Positions 29,010-38,822 of a stretch of 64,000 bases of DNA are shown here, one piece after another. The notes beneath the pieces were generated by a model. It was not told the DNA's origin. It searched no databases and worked only from the letters and a program-made list of their open reading frames with translations. Each line of letters begins with the position of its first letter. Within the stretch, counting starts at the first letter, position 1. The stretch spans positions 744,001-808,000 of the forward strand of contig NZ_CADIJX010000002.1 in NCBI RefSeq assembly GCF_902859625.1, written 5' to 3'. Made by a program: the position numbers and the translations under genes. The DNA is from Achromobacter pestifer (GTDB lineage Bacteria > Pseudomonadota > Gammaproteobacteria > Burkholderiales > Burkholderiaceae_B).

Positions 29010-32000
29010 GTGAGCGGAAAGATCAGCAAGACTTGGCTGGCGGTTGCTGGCGTTGCGGTATTGGCTGGGGCCATCGGCGTGGGCTGGTGGATGGGCAAGG
29101 ACAGGCAAACGGTCAATCCGACGCCGCCTCCCGCAGTAACGGCTCAAGCAACCGGCACGGCCGCACCTGCCGCACCGGATGCCAAGCCCGCGCTGCCCGC
29201 CAGCGCGACGGTCGGCGCCGCCGATCCTTTCGCGGCACTGACCTGCCAGCCGCGTCAATACAACGACGCGCTGTCGCTATCCATCACCTTCACGCAACCG
29301 GTGGACGCCAAGGCGAACCTGGAGAGCTTCCTCCAGGTGACCGATGTTGGTGCGATCTCCGGCAAGGCAGACGAAGATACCGAATCCAGCGCCGCGCCGG
29401 GCAGCCAGCCCGCCTCGGTGAAGGCAGGCGATTCCGCTCCCAAGGGCAAGATCGTCAAGGGCAGCTGGGTCGTCGGCGATAACCCGCGCATGGTGTATTT
29501 CCCCTACGTTCAACCGCAACGCAAGTACGCGATCCTGGTGCGCTCGGGTCTGCCCGGCGTAGGCGACAAGGTGGTGCTGGCTGAAACCTCGAATTGCGAG
29601 GTGAGCACCCAGGCGATGCCGCCGTCGTTCTATTTCGCCAGCCGTGGCGTCGTGCTGCCGGCAGGTCAGAACGGGGGGCTGCCCGTGGCTACGGTCAACG
29701 TGCCCGAAGTCGATGTGCAGTTCCTGCGCGTGGCGCCGGATCGTGTCCCGGAACTGTTTGAAACCGTCCTGGGCATTGGCCGCAACACGGCTGCCGAGTC
29801 CGACGAGGACGACGACGGCGGCCGCTACGACGAATCGGACTGGCGCTACTCCGACAACCGCAGCCTGAAGGGCTCGGTCAGCAACTGGGATCTGGACCGC
29901 TTGAATTCGCTGACCACCAGCGTCTATCAAGGCCGCTTCATCACCGATGACAAACCCAACCGCCGCCATGTGACGTTCCTGCCCGTTGAAGGCGTGAAGG
30001 AACTGCAAGAGCCCGGCATCTACGTTGCGGTGATGAGCCAGCCCGGCCGTTTCCGCTATGAGTACCAGGTGACGTATTTCTACGTCAGCGATATCGGTTT
30101 GCACGCGCGCCGCTACAGCGACCGCATTGAAGCCTATTCGGTGTCGCTCAAGAGCGGCCAGGCGATTTCGGGCGCAATGTTCGAACTGGTGGACGGCGGA
30201 GGCAAGACGCTGGCCAAGGCCGCAGCCGACGCGCAAGGCCATGTATTGTTTGAAGGCAGCTTCACGAACGCCCGCGTCATCCGCGCATCGCGTGACAAGG
30301 AAATGACCGTCTTGGCACTGGCCGAGCCGGCGTTGGATCTGTCCGAGTTCGACACGGGCGGCCATGTTTCCCGCCCGAACAACCTGTTCGTTTACGCCGG
30401 CCGCAATCTTTATCGTCCGGGCGAAACCTTCAACGTGTCGGTGCTGCCGCGTGACTTGGACGGCCGTGTGCTGGCCCCGTCGCCGCTTACGGCCACGATC
30501 AAGCGTCCTGATGGCCGCGTGGTGCAGACGACGTTGTGGCAGCCCAAGAAGGATCTGCCGGGCTATGTCGAGCGCGCCATTGATCTGCCGCCGGACGCCC
30601 AGACGGGTTCGTGGATGTTGGAGTTGCGTGTCGATCCCGCCTCGAAATCGCCGGATGCCTCGTGGAAGTTCCAGGTTGAGGAATTCCTGCCCGAACGCAT
30701 GAAGATGACGCTGACGTCCGAGCAGGACACGCTGTCCGTGGGCGACGATCTGACCGTGGATGTGCAGGGCGACTATCTGTATGGCGCACCCGCTGCCGGC
30801 AACCGGCTGCTGTCCACGTTCCAGGTCAAGCGCGACCGCTTTGCCCTGGCTCAGCAATGGCCGGGCTTCATCTTCGGAGACGTGGCTGATGATTCGCGCC
30901 GCATGTTCGGAGAACTGCCTGAAGCGGCGCTGGATGACAAGGGCTATGCACAGTTGGAAGTGCCTTCAAGCACGGCCGGCACGCATTCACCCATGAAAAT
31001 TCGGGTGTCCGCCAGCCTGCTGGAATCGGGCGGCCGCCCGGTGGTGCGTTCCATCGAGCGCAGCGTCTGGCCTGCTGACAAACTGATTGGCGTGCGTCCC
31101 GACTTTGACAGCGACGTCGCGCGTGAAGGCAAGCCGGCCACGTTTGAAGTGATCCGCGCGAACGCGCAAGGCAAGATCGAACCGCTGGCTCAGGCACAAG
31201 TGCGCCTGTACCGTGAGGAACGTCAGTACTACTGGCGCTTTGACGACCAGCGTGGCTGGAATAGCGGCTATACCGAAACAGACGAACTGGTCGACTCGCG
31301 TGAAATCGCGTTGAAGGACCGTACTCAGCTGACCGTGCCGCTCAAGTGGGGCCGTTATCGCCTGGAAATCGCGGATCCGGAAACGGGTGAAACCCTGCGC
31401 TATCGCTTCTATGCAGGCTGGAACGCACAGGACGCGGACGCGATGGGCAATCGCCCCGATCGCGTGCAGATGAAGCTGGAAGGCGCACCGGTCAAGCCCG
31501 GCGACACCGTCAAGCTGACCCTGACGCCGCCGCATGACGGCCAGGCGCTGATCACCGTTGAAGGTGATCGCATGTTGTGGTCGACGTGGGTGGCCGTGAA
31601 GGCGACGGGCACGCAAGTCGAGATCCCCATCAACAAGGATTGGAAGCGTCACGACCTGTACGTGGCCGCGGCGGTGTTCCGCCCGGGCAGCGAAGGGGAC
31701 CGCGTGACGCCGGCGCGCGCACTGGGCTTGACGTTCCTGCCGATCGCCAGCGGTGATCGCAAGCTGGACGTCAAACTGACGGCGCCTGCCAAGACCGAAC
31801 CCGAAACCAAGACGACCGTGCGCGTCAAGGTGGATGGCGCGCAGGGCAAGCAAGCCACGGTGACGTTGTCGGCCGTGGATGTGGGCATCCTGAACATCAA
31901 CCAGTACAAGACGCCCGACCCGTTGGACTTCTTCTTTGGCAAGCACCGCTACGCGCCCGAATTGCTGGACATGTACGGCAAGCTGATTGAGAAGATGGAC

Positions 32001-34238
32001 GGCACCAAGGGCAAGCTGAAGTGGGGCGGCGACGCCGCCATGCGCGGCGACAGCAAGAGCCTGCCCAAGAAGGTCAAGCTGGTCGACCTGTTCTCGGGTC
32101 CGGTGACGCTGAACGCGCAGGGCGAAGCGGACATTCCGCTGGACCTGCCCGACTTCAACGGCACGCTGCGCCTGATGGCCGTGGCCTTCACGCCGGACAA
32201 CTACGGCAGCACCGACGCCGAAATGGTCGTGGCGGCGCCGATCGTGGCCGAGCTGAATACGCCGCGCTTCGTCACCCCGGGCGACCAGGCGGCGATTGCG
32301 CTGGACGTGACCAACCTGAGCGGCGCCGAGCAAAAGGTGACGATCAAACTCGAGGCGCTGGATCCGTTGGCGATTCCTGATGGCGTGCGTACCGTGACGC
32401 TCAAGGACAAGCAACGCATGACGCTGCGCTTTAACGCCACCACCACCGGCTCGTACGGCCTGGGCCTGATCCGCCTGACGGTTGACGGGCAGGGCGGTGC
32501 CAAGCCCGTGCACATCGTGCGCGAGTCGGTGTTGCAGGTGCAGCCGGCGTATGCGGGCGAACGCCAAGTGCGCCGCGTGCGCCTGAATCCGGGCGAAACG
32601 AACGTGCCGCAAGCGTCGTGGGTGTCTGGCTACTATCCTGATTCGGCCACCATCAGCATGACCGTGTCGAATCGGCCGCCGATCAACGTCAACCGCCTGG
32701 TACAGGGCCTGCTGACGTATCCCTATGGCTGCACCGAGCAAACCATCAGCTCGGCATTGCCGTGGGTCATGATTGACGACGCCACCGCCAAGCAGTTCGG
32801 CTTGAAGCCTCACTCGCAAGCGGAACGCGCGGCCAAGGTGGCTGGCGCGGTCGGACGCTTGTCGGGCATGCGTAACGCCGTGGGTTCCTATAACTTGTGG
32901 AGCGGTTCGACTTCGCGCGATGTGTGGCTGACGGCCTATGCCGTGGGCTTCCTGCAAGATGCGCGCGACAAGGGCTTTGAAGTGCCCGAGGCCGCGCTGG
33001 ACCGTTCGCGCCAGTGGCTGCTGGAGCAAGTGCAGCAGACCGCCAACGGCTTTGGCGTGTGGTCGGCCAATCTGCGCCGCAATGTCGAAGCCGGCCGCAT
33101 CGACGGCAGCGACGCCAACGTCCTGCGTGAAGACCATCGCCGCTTTGCCGGCCTGGCCACCGCCGCGCTGGCACTGGCGCGCGACAAGAAGGCGCCGCTG
33201 TCCACCGTGCGTCAGCTGTTCGACAACTACCAGGAGCGCGCGCGCTCGCCGTTGCCGCTGATCCAGCTGGCGGCTGCATTCAAGCTGATGGGCGACGAAG
33301 GGCGCATGAAGTCCGCGCTGGACGCCGCCATGACGCGCGAATATGGCTTCCCGCGCCGCAACTACAACGCCGTCTATGACGAATGGCTGGGCGACTACGG
33401 CAGCAGCGTGCGTGACTATGCGCTGGGCTATGCCGTGGCGAACCAGTACGGCCTGAAGCATGAACGCCTGGACAACATGCTGACGCAGCTGACCTCGCGC
33501 CTGGGCAATCGCTCGTATCTGTCCACACAGGAACAAATGTCCCTGCTGCTGGCAGCCCGCACGATTGGCGGCGACAAGGGCACGCCGTGGGAAGCCGCGC
33601 TGACCATCGGCGGCAAGGCCAAGCCGCTTGACGGCGGCACGAGTGATCAGATGGTGTCGCTGTCGGCGGCCGATCTGGCCAATACGCAACTGGTCAACAC
33701 GGGTTCGCAGTCGTTGTTTGTCGAATATGACATCCAAGGCAGCCCGATGGTCGCGCCCAAGCCGCGCAACGATGTCATCCAGCTCAAGCGCGGTTGGTAC
33801 CGCCCGGACGGCCGTCCGTGGGATGGTGGCACCTTGCAGACGGGCGACATGATGGTGGTGTGGGTGCAGGCCAGCGCCAACCAGAACATTCCTGATGCCT
33901 TGATCGAGGACCGCGTGCCGGCAGGCTTTGAAGTCGAGAACCTGAACCTGTCGCAAAGCCCCGAGATGCAGGAATGGACGATTGGCGGACGCCGCGTGGC
34001 CGAAGCCATGTCGGACTCCAACATCAAGCATCGCGAGTTCCGCGACGACCGTTACGTGGCCGCCGTGTCTCTGGGCCGTGGCAAGGTGGACGTGTTCTAT
34101 CTGGTGCGTGTCGTGACGCCGGGCCGCTACGCGGTGCCGTCGACGGTGGCCGAGGATATGTATCGTCCCGAAATCCGCGGCGTGGGTGAGCAATGGAGCA
34201 CGGTCGAAATCCGCGATCGCGGCGCCAAGCGTCCTTGA
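29010..34238 (+). CDS. yfhM: Bacterial alpha-2-macroglobulin (YfhM-type, thioester-containing)
   Basis: 1742 residues. Bacterial macroglobulins are periplasmic protease traps thought to guard the cell when the wall is breached. An N-terminal membrane segment (about residues 9-28) is followed by MG domains with a Pro/Ala linker and an Asp-rich insert (SDEDDDGGRYDESD). The thioester motif GCTEQT lies at 1240-1245, so the covalent-trap type is intact. A terpenoid-toroid domain and C-terminal receptor-like domain follow. Unlike E. coli YfhM there is no lipobox cysteine; the segment looks like a membrane anchor. GTG 29010 follows GGAGGGG. It overlaps pbpC, the usual partner that repairs the wall. 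Confidence 0.95.
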   Translation: MSGKISKTWLAVAGVAVLAGAIGVGWWMGKDRQTVNPTPPPAVTAQATGTAAPAAPDAKPALPASATVGAADPFAALTCQPRQYNDALSLSITFTQPVDAKANLESFLQVTDVGAISGKADEDTESSAAPGSQPASVKAGDSAPKGKIVKGSWVVGDNPRMVYFPYVQPQRKYAILVRSGLPGVGDKVVLAETSNCEVSTQAMPPSFYFASRGVVLPAGQNGGLPVATVNVPEVDVQFLRVAPDRVPELFETVLGIGRNTAAESDEDDDGGRYDESDWRYSDNRSLKGSVSNWDLDRLNSLTTSVYQGRFITDDKPNRRHVTFLPVEGVKELQEPGIYVAVMSQPGRFRYEYQVTYFYVSDIGLHARRYSDRIEAYSVSLKSGQAISGAMFELVDGGGKTLAKAAADAQGHVLFEGSFTNARVIRASRDKEMTVLALAEPALDLSEFDTGGHVSRPNNLFVYAGRNLYRPGETFNVSVLPRDLDGRVLAPSPLTATIKRPDGRVVQTTLWQPKKDLPGYVERAIDLPPDAQTGSWMLELRVDPASKSPDASWKFQVEEFLPERMKMTLTSEQDTLSVGDDLTVDVQGDYLYGAPAAGNRLLSTFQVKRDRFALAQQWPGFIFGDVADDSRRMFGELPEAALDDKGYAQLEVPSSTAGTHSPMKIRVSASLLESGGRPVVRSIERSVWPADKLIGVRPDFDSDVAREGKPATFEVIRANAQGKIEPLAQAQVRLYREERQYYWRFDDQRGWNSGYTETDELVDSREIALKDRTQLTVPLKWGRYRLEIADPETGETLRYRFYAGWNAQDADAMGNRPDRVQMKLEGAPVKPGDTVKLTLTPPHDGQALITVEGDRMLWSTWVAVKATGTQVEIPINKDWKRHDLYVAAAVFRPGSEGDRVTPARALGLTFLPIASGDRKLDVKLTAPAKTEPETKTTVRVKVDGAQGKQATVTLSAVDVGILNINQYKTPDPLDFFFGKHRYAPELLDMYGKLIEKMDGTKGKLKWGGDAAMRGDSKSLPKKVKLVDLFSGPVTLNAQGEADIPLDLPDFNGTLRLMAVAFTPDNYGSTDAEMVVAAPIVAELNTPRFVTPGDQAAIALDVTNLSGAEQKVTIKLEALDPLAIPDGVRTVTLKDKQRMTLRFNATTTGSYGLGLIRLTVDGQGGAKPVHIVRESVLQVQPAYAGERQVRRVRLNPGETNVPQASWVSGYYPDSATISMTVSNRPPINVNRLVQGLLTYPYGCTEQTISSALPWVMIDDATAKQFGLKPHSQAERAAKVAGAVGRLSGMRNAVGSYNLWSGSTSRDVWLTAYAVGFLQDARDKGFEVPEAALDRSRQWLLEQVQQTANGFGVWSANLRRNVEAGRIDGSDANVLREDHRRFAGLATAALALARDKKAPLSTVRQLFDNYQERARSPLPLIQLAAAFKLMGDEGRMKSALDAAMTREYGFPRRNYNAVYDEWLGDYGSSVRDYALGYAVANQYGLKHERLDNMLTQLTSRLGNRSYLSTQEQMSLLLAARTIGGDKGTPWEAALTIGGKAKPLDGGTSDQMVSLSAADLANTQLVNTGSQSLFVEYDIQGSPMVAPKPRNDVIQLKRGWYRPDGRPWDGGTLQTGDMMVVWVQASANQNIPDALIEDRVPAGFEVENLNLSQSPEMQEWTIGGRRVAEAMSDSNIKHREFRDDRYVAAVSLGRGKVDVFYLVRVVTPGRYAVPSTVAEDMYRPEIRGVGEQWSTVEIRDRGAKRP

Positions 34239-36454
34239 CCGCCGCCGCCACCCCCGTGACGGGCGCACAGCGCGCCCGTCGCTGGCGGCGGCGCGGCATC
34301 ATCGCGGCCAGCGTGTTGTTTGCGCTGGCCGCGTTGTTATTCGTGCTGGACCGCCTGTATCCGCTTCCCGCCATCGACTCGGGCGGAGCGGCCGTCGTCG
34401 TTGCCGCCGACGGCACGCCGTTGCGCAACTATCCCAGCCGTGATGGCATCTGGCGCTATCCGGTCAAGCCAAGCCAGGTATCCCCGCATTATCTGGATAC
34501 GCTGCTGACCTACGAGGACCGCTGGTTCTATTGGCACCCCGGAGTGAATCCCGTGTCGCTCGTGCGCGCGGGTTGGCAATGGGCCACCAACCGCCGCATT
34601 GTGTCGGGCGGGTCCACGTTGACCATGCAGGTGGCCCGGCTGATCGACCCGCAACTGGCCGGCAAGCCGTCGCGGTCGATGTCCGCAAAATTGCGACAAG
34701 CCTGGCGTGCTGTGCAGCTGGAAATGCACTACAGCAAGGATGAGATCCTGTCCCTGTACCTGACCCATGCGCCGATGGGCGGCATCGTGGAGGGCGTGGA
34801 AATGGGATCGCGCCTGTGGCTGGGCAAGCCCGCCCGCGACTTGGGGCCAGCTGAGGCCGCCATGCTGACCGCCTTGCCCCAGGCACCTTCGCGCTTGCGT
34901 CCCGACCGCCATCCCGAAGCGGCGCAAGCCGCCCGCGACAAGGTGCTGGACCGCATGGCCGAGTTGGGCCGTTGGACACCGGAAGACGTCGCCGATGCCA
35001 AGATCGAAAACGTGATTGCACCGCCGCTGCGGGCGCGCTGGCTGGCGCCGCTGGCAGCGCAACGCTTGTTGCAGGAAGCGGGCGGAAAATCCGTCGCGCG
35101 CCGGCCGGGGCAGCGCCCGCCGCTGGTTACGTCCACCCTGGACGCCGATATGCAGGCGTCGGTGGAGCGCATGTTGCTGGATCGGGTGGACGGCTTGCCG
35201 CCCAAGGTGTCGATGGCGGTGTTGGTCATGGACAACGATACGCTGGAGGTCAAGGCCTACGCCGGATCCGCCGATTTTTCCGACGATACCCGTTACGCCC
35301 ATGTGGATATGGTGCGCGGCGTGCGTTCGCCGGGTTCTACTCTGAAGCCGTTTTTGTATGCACAGGCGCTGGACGAAGGCCTGATCCATTCCGAAAGCCT
35401 GCTGATCGACGCGCCCATGTCGTTCGGGGGGTATGCGCCGGGCAATTTCCAGGCGTCGTTTTCGGGGCCGGTCAGTGTGGCGCAGGCATTGCAACGGTCG
35501 CTGAATGTGCCTGCGGTGGACCTGCTGGACCGCGTTGGGCCCGTCAGTTTTGCCTCGGTTATGCTGGCTGGCGGCGTCCGGTTACGTTTGCCCGCGGGTG
35601 CCGAACCAAATTTGAGCTTGATTTTGGGCGGGGGTGGCACCACATTGGAAGAACTGGTCGGCGCTTATCGGGCGTTGGCCCGGGACGGGATCTCCGGCCG
35701 GCCGCGTTTACGTGCGGAGCAGCCCAAGATTGAGTCCCGTATGATGAGCGCGGGAGCCGCCTGGATTGTCCGCGATATTCTGGAAGGTGGCGGGCATCCC
35801 GACCGGCCGTTTTATCAGTCGGGCAGTCCGGCGCGGCGGCTGGCCTGGAAGACCGGAACCAGCTTCGGATTCCGGGATGCCTGGGCGATTGGAGTGACCG
35901 ACAGGTGGACGCTTGGCGTCTGGGTCGGCCGCCCCGATGGCACACCGAACCCCGGATTTTTCGGGGCGAATGTGGCAGCGCCCCTGTTGCAGGATATTGT
36001 GGCGGCGTTGCCGGAAGGCGCGCAGCAGGTCCGTAGCCGGCCCGAAACGGTGCAGGCGGCCGTGACATGCTGGCCATTGGGTTACCGGTTGGGCAGCGGG
36101 CCGACGGGGGAATGCCCCGAACAGCGCGCGGCCTGGCTGCTGAACGAAACGGCGCCGCCGTCTTTTGCCGGCTATGCCGACGCCACGCAAGGGCCGTTGC
36201 GCTTGGGTGGCGTGGCGAACGGTTCGGTGTTGCGGCCCGTGCCTGGCAGCAGGCAGGTGGCAGTGGATGTGGAAGTGCAGGGCGCCGAAGGCGAAGTATG
36301 GTGGATGCTTGATGGGCGCGTGGTGAATCACGGCGCGTCAGGTCATCCGTTTAAATTAGTGCTGGCGCAAGACGGCCGGTATACGCTTACCGTCATGGAC
36401 ACACAAGGCCGTCACGACAGAGTGGTTTTTGAAATCTCTGGCGTTACGCCATGA
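34193..36454 (+). CDS. pbpC: Penicillin-binding protein 1C
   Basis: 753 residues. A bifunctional peptidoglycan synthase: N-terminal membrane anchor (about 35-52), GT51 glycosyltransferase (EDRWFYWHPG from residue 108, GGSTLTMQVARL), transpeptidase with SxxK at Ser382-Lys385 (GSTLKPF), SLN (QRSLNVPAVDLL) and KTGTS at 553, then a C-terminal BiPBP_C beta domain (SVLRPVPGSRQVAVDVEVQ). The start is uncertain: ATG 34193 overlaps yfhM by 46 bp, while TTG 34235 would overlap the yfhM stop by four bases (TTGA). PBP1C and YfhM-type macroglobulin are a conserved pair in envelope defence. Confidence 0.94.
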   Translation: MEHGRNPRSRRQASLTAAATPVTGAQRARRWRRRGIIAASVLFALAALLFVLDRLYPLPAIDSGGAAVVVAADGTPLRNYPSRDGIWRYPVKPSQVSPHYLDTLLTYEDRWFYWHPGVNPVSLVRAGWQWATNRRIVSGGSTLTMQVARLIDPQLAGKPSRSMSAKLRQAWRAVQLEMHYSKDEILSLYLTHAPMGGIVEGVEMGSRLWLGKPARDLGPAEAAMLTALPQAPSRLRPDRHPEAAQAARDKVLDRMAELGRWTPEDVADAKIENVIAPPLRARWLAPLAAQRLLQEAGGKSVARRPGQRPPLVTSTLDADMQASVERMLLDRVDGLPPKVSMAVLVMDNDTLEVKAYAGSADFSDDTRYAHVDMVRGVRSPGSTLKPFLYAQALDEGLIHSESLLIDAPMSFGGYAPGNFQASFSGPVSVAQALQRSLNVPAVDLLDRVGPVSFASVMLAGGVRLRLPAGAEPNLSLILGGGGTTLEELVGAYRALARDGISGRPRLRAEQPKIESRMMSAGAAWIVRDILEGGGHPDRPFYQSGSPARRLAWKTGTSFGFRDAWAIGVTDRWTLGVWVGRPDGTPNPGFFGANVAAPLLQDIVAALPEGAQQVRSRPETVQAAVTCWPLGYRLGSGPTGECPEQRAAWLLNETAPPSFAGYADATQGPLRLGGVANGSVLRPVPGSRQVAVDVEVQGAEGEVWWMLDGRVVNHGASGHPFKLVLAQDGRYTLTVMDTQGRHDRVVFEISGVTP

Positions 36455-36509
36455 TCGGCATAGAATATGAATCGTGTATTTGACCGCTTCGATGCAATAC
36501 GGAGGAAGC

Positions 36510-38822
36510 GTGATTTCTCAAGAGCTTGAAGTTAGCCTGCATATGGCTTTCGTCGAGGCCCGTTCGGCCCGGCACGAATTTATTACCGTCGAGCACCTGC
36601 TGTTGGCACTGCTCGATAACGCTTCGGCAGTCGAGGTTCTGCGCGCTTGCGCGGCGAACCTGGACGATTTGCGCCGCAACCTGCGCCAGTTCGTCTCGGA
36701 GAACACGCCCGTGATCCCCAGCGGCGCCGAGGTCGACACGCAGCCGACGCTGGGCTTCCAGCGCGTGATTCAACGCGCGATCATGCATGTTTCCGCAGGT
36801 GGCACCGGTAAGAAACCGGTCACAGGCGCAAACGTGCTGGTGGCCATTTTCGGCGAAAAGGATTCTCACGCTGTGTACTACCTGCAACAGCAGGGCGTGA
36901 CACGGCTGGATGTGGTCAATTTCCTGTCGCATGGCATTACCAAACAGCCCCAGGTGGAGTCCGCCGCCGTGCAGAAAGAGCAGCAGACCAATGGTGAAGA
37001 GCAGGGCGAATCGCGTCAGTCTCCGCTGGATCAGTACGCGACCGACCTGAACGCCGCCGCGCTGGCGGGCCGCATCGATCCCCTGATCGGACGCGAGCAC
37101 GAAGTCGAGCGCGTCATCCAGGTGTTGTGCCGCCGCCGCAAGAACAACCCGTTGCTGGTCGGCGAGGCCGGGGTGGGCAAGACCGCCATCGCCGAAGGCC
37201 TGGCCTGGCGCATCACGCGCGGCGAAGTGCCGGAAATCCTGCAAGCGGCCCAGGTCTTTTCGCTGGACATGGGCGCACTGCTGGCCGGCACCAAGTATCG
37301 CGGCGATTTTGAACAGCGTCTGAAGGGCGTGCTCAAGCAAATTCGCGGTAATCCCGATGCCATCCTGTTCATCGATGAAATCCACACGCTGATCGGGGCC
37401 GGTTCGGCCTCCGGCGGTACGCTGGATGCGTCCAATCTGCTGAAGCCGGCTCTGTCTTCCGGGCAGCTCAAGTGTATTGGCGCCACCACGTATACGGAAT
37501 ACCGTGGCGTCTTTGAAAAGGATCACGCGCTGTCGCGCCGGTTCCAGAAGATTGACGTGCCGGAGCCCAGCGTCGAGCAGACCGTGCAGATCCTGCGTGG
37601 GCTGAAGAGCCGCTTTGAAGAACACCATAGCGTCCGTTATTCGGCTGCGGCCCTGTCGGCTGCCGCGGAACTGTCGGCCCGCTTCATCAATGACCGTCAT
37701 CTGCCTGACAAGGCGATCGACGTGATCGACGAGGCCGGTGCCGCCCAGCGGCTGCTGCCGCGTTCGCGCCAGAAGAAAGTGATTGGCAAGGTGGACATCG
37801 AGAACATCGTGTCCAAGATCGCGCGCATTCCGCCGCAATCGGTGTCCAACGACGACCGCAGCAAGCTGGCCACGCTGGACCGCGACCTTAAAACGGTCGT
37901 CTTCGGCCAGGACGGCGCGATTGACGCGCTGGCCGCCGCCATCAAGATGGCGCGGTCGGGTCTGGGTAAGCCGGAAAAGCCGATTGGCGCCTTCCTGTTG
38001 TCTGGCCCCACCGGTGTGGGCAAGACCGAAGTGGCGCGTCAACTGGCCTTCACGCTGGGCGTCGAGCTGCTGCGTTTCGATATGTCGGAATACATGGAAC
38101 GCCATGCGGTGTCGCGCCTGATCGGTGCGCCTCCGGGCTATGTCGGATTCGACCAGGGCGGTCTGTTGACCGAAGCCATCACGAAGCAGCCGCATTGCGT
38201 GTTGCTGCTGGATGAAATCGAAAAGGCGCACCCGGATGTATTCAACATCCTGCTCCAGGTCATGGACCACGGCACGCTGACCGACAACAACGGCCGCAAG
38301 GCGGACTTCCGTAACGTCATCCTCATCATGACGACGAACGCGGGCGCCGAAACCTTGAACCGTCCGTCGATCGGTTTTGCCAATTCGCGGATGCTGGGCG
38401 ACGAAATGGCGGAAATCCGCCGTATGTTCACGCCTGAATTCCGTAACCGTCTTGATGCGATCATTCCGTTCGCCGCGTTGGACCGCGAGGTCATCCTGCG
38501 CGTGGTGGACAAGTTCCTCATGCAACTGGAAGACCAGCTGCATGAGCGCCGCGTGGAAGCCGTATTCACGACGCGACTGCGCGAACACCTAGCCAAGGAG
38601 GGGTTCGACCCGCTCATGGGCGCACGTCCCATGCAACGTCTTATCCAGGACACCATCCGCCGCGCGCTAGCCGACGAGCTGCTGTTCGGCAAGTTGGTTG
38701 ATGGCGGATCGGTCACGGTAGACCTGGATGATGCGGGCAAGGTGACGCTGGACTTCGACGACAGCGGCAAGCCGCCTTCGTCGGATGCGCCGGATAAGCA
38801 GGAAGTCGAACTGATCGATTGA
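36510..38822 (+). CDS. clpA: ATP-dependent Clp protease ATP-binding subunit ClpA
   Basis: A 770-residue AAA+ unfoldase of the ClpAP protease. The N-terminal repeat domain (1-145) binds ClpS. AAA-1 has Walker A GEAGVGKT at 218-225 and Walker [12 protein letters not shown]-2 has GPTGVGKT at 499-506. The ClpP-docking loop IGF is at 621-623. GTG 36510 is chosen because GGAGG lies 5 bp ahead. It is separated from clpS by yfhM-pbpC and its stop shares a base with the pqiA start (TGATG), so clpA and pqiABC are probably cotranscribed. Confidence 0.97.
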   Translation: MISQELEVSLHMAFVEARSARHEFITVEHLLLALLDNASAVEVLRACAANLDDLRRNLRQFVSENTPVIPSGAEVDTQPTLGFQRVIQRAIMHVSAGGTGKKPVTGANVLVAIFGEKDSHAVYYLQQQGVTRLDVVNFLSHGITKQPQVESAAVQKEQQTNGEEQGESRQSPLDQYATDLNAAALAGRIDPLIGREHEVERVIQVLCRRRKNNPLLVGEAGVGKTAIAEGLAWRITRGEVPEILQAAQVFSLDMGALLAGTKYRGDFEQRLKGVLKQIRGNPDAILFIDEIHTLIGAGSASGGTLDASNLLKPALSSGQLKCIGATTYTEYRGVFEKDHALSRRFQKIDVPEPSVEQTVQILRGLKSRFEEHHSVRYSAAALSAAAELSARFINDRHLPDKAIDVIDEAGAAQRLLPRSRQKKVIGKVDIENIVSKIARIPPQSVSNDDRSKLATLDRDLKTVVFGQDGAIDALAAAIKMARSGLGKPEKPIGAFLLSGPTGVGKTEVARQLAFTLGVELLRFDMSEYMERHAVSRLIGAPPGYVGFDQGGLLTEAITKQPHCVLLLDEIEKAHPDVFNILLQVMDHGTLTDNNGRKADFRNVILIMTTNAGAETLNRPSIGFANSRMLGDEMAEIRRMFTPEFRNRLDAIIPFAALDREVILRVVDKFLMQLEDQLHERRVEAVFTTRLREHLAKEGFDPLMGARPMQRLIQDTIRRALADELLFGKLVDGGSVTVDLDDAGKVTLDFDDSGKPPSSDAPDKQEVELID

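Noticed and set aside
30987-34268. A 1093-codon open frame on the minus strand opposite the macroglobulin gene
   Set aside because: Antisense frames are kept open by GC-rich third positions; the protein is Arg/His/Gln-rich without recognisable domains, while the plus-strand frame is a clear yfhM-type gene.
36444-38588. A 714-codon minus-strand frame opposite clpA
   Set aside because: Shadow of the certain clpA coding sequence; composition typical of antisense and no motif.
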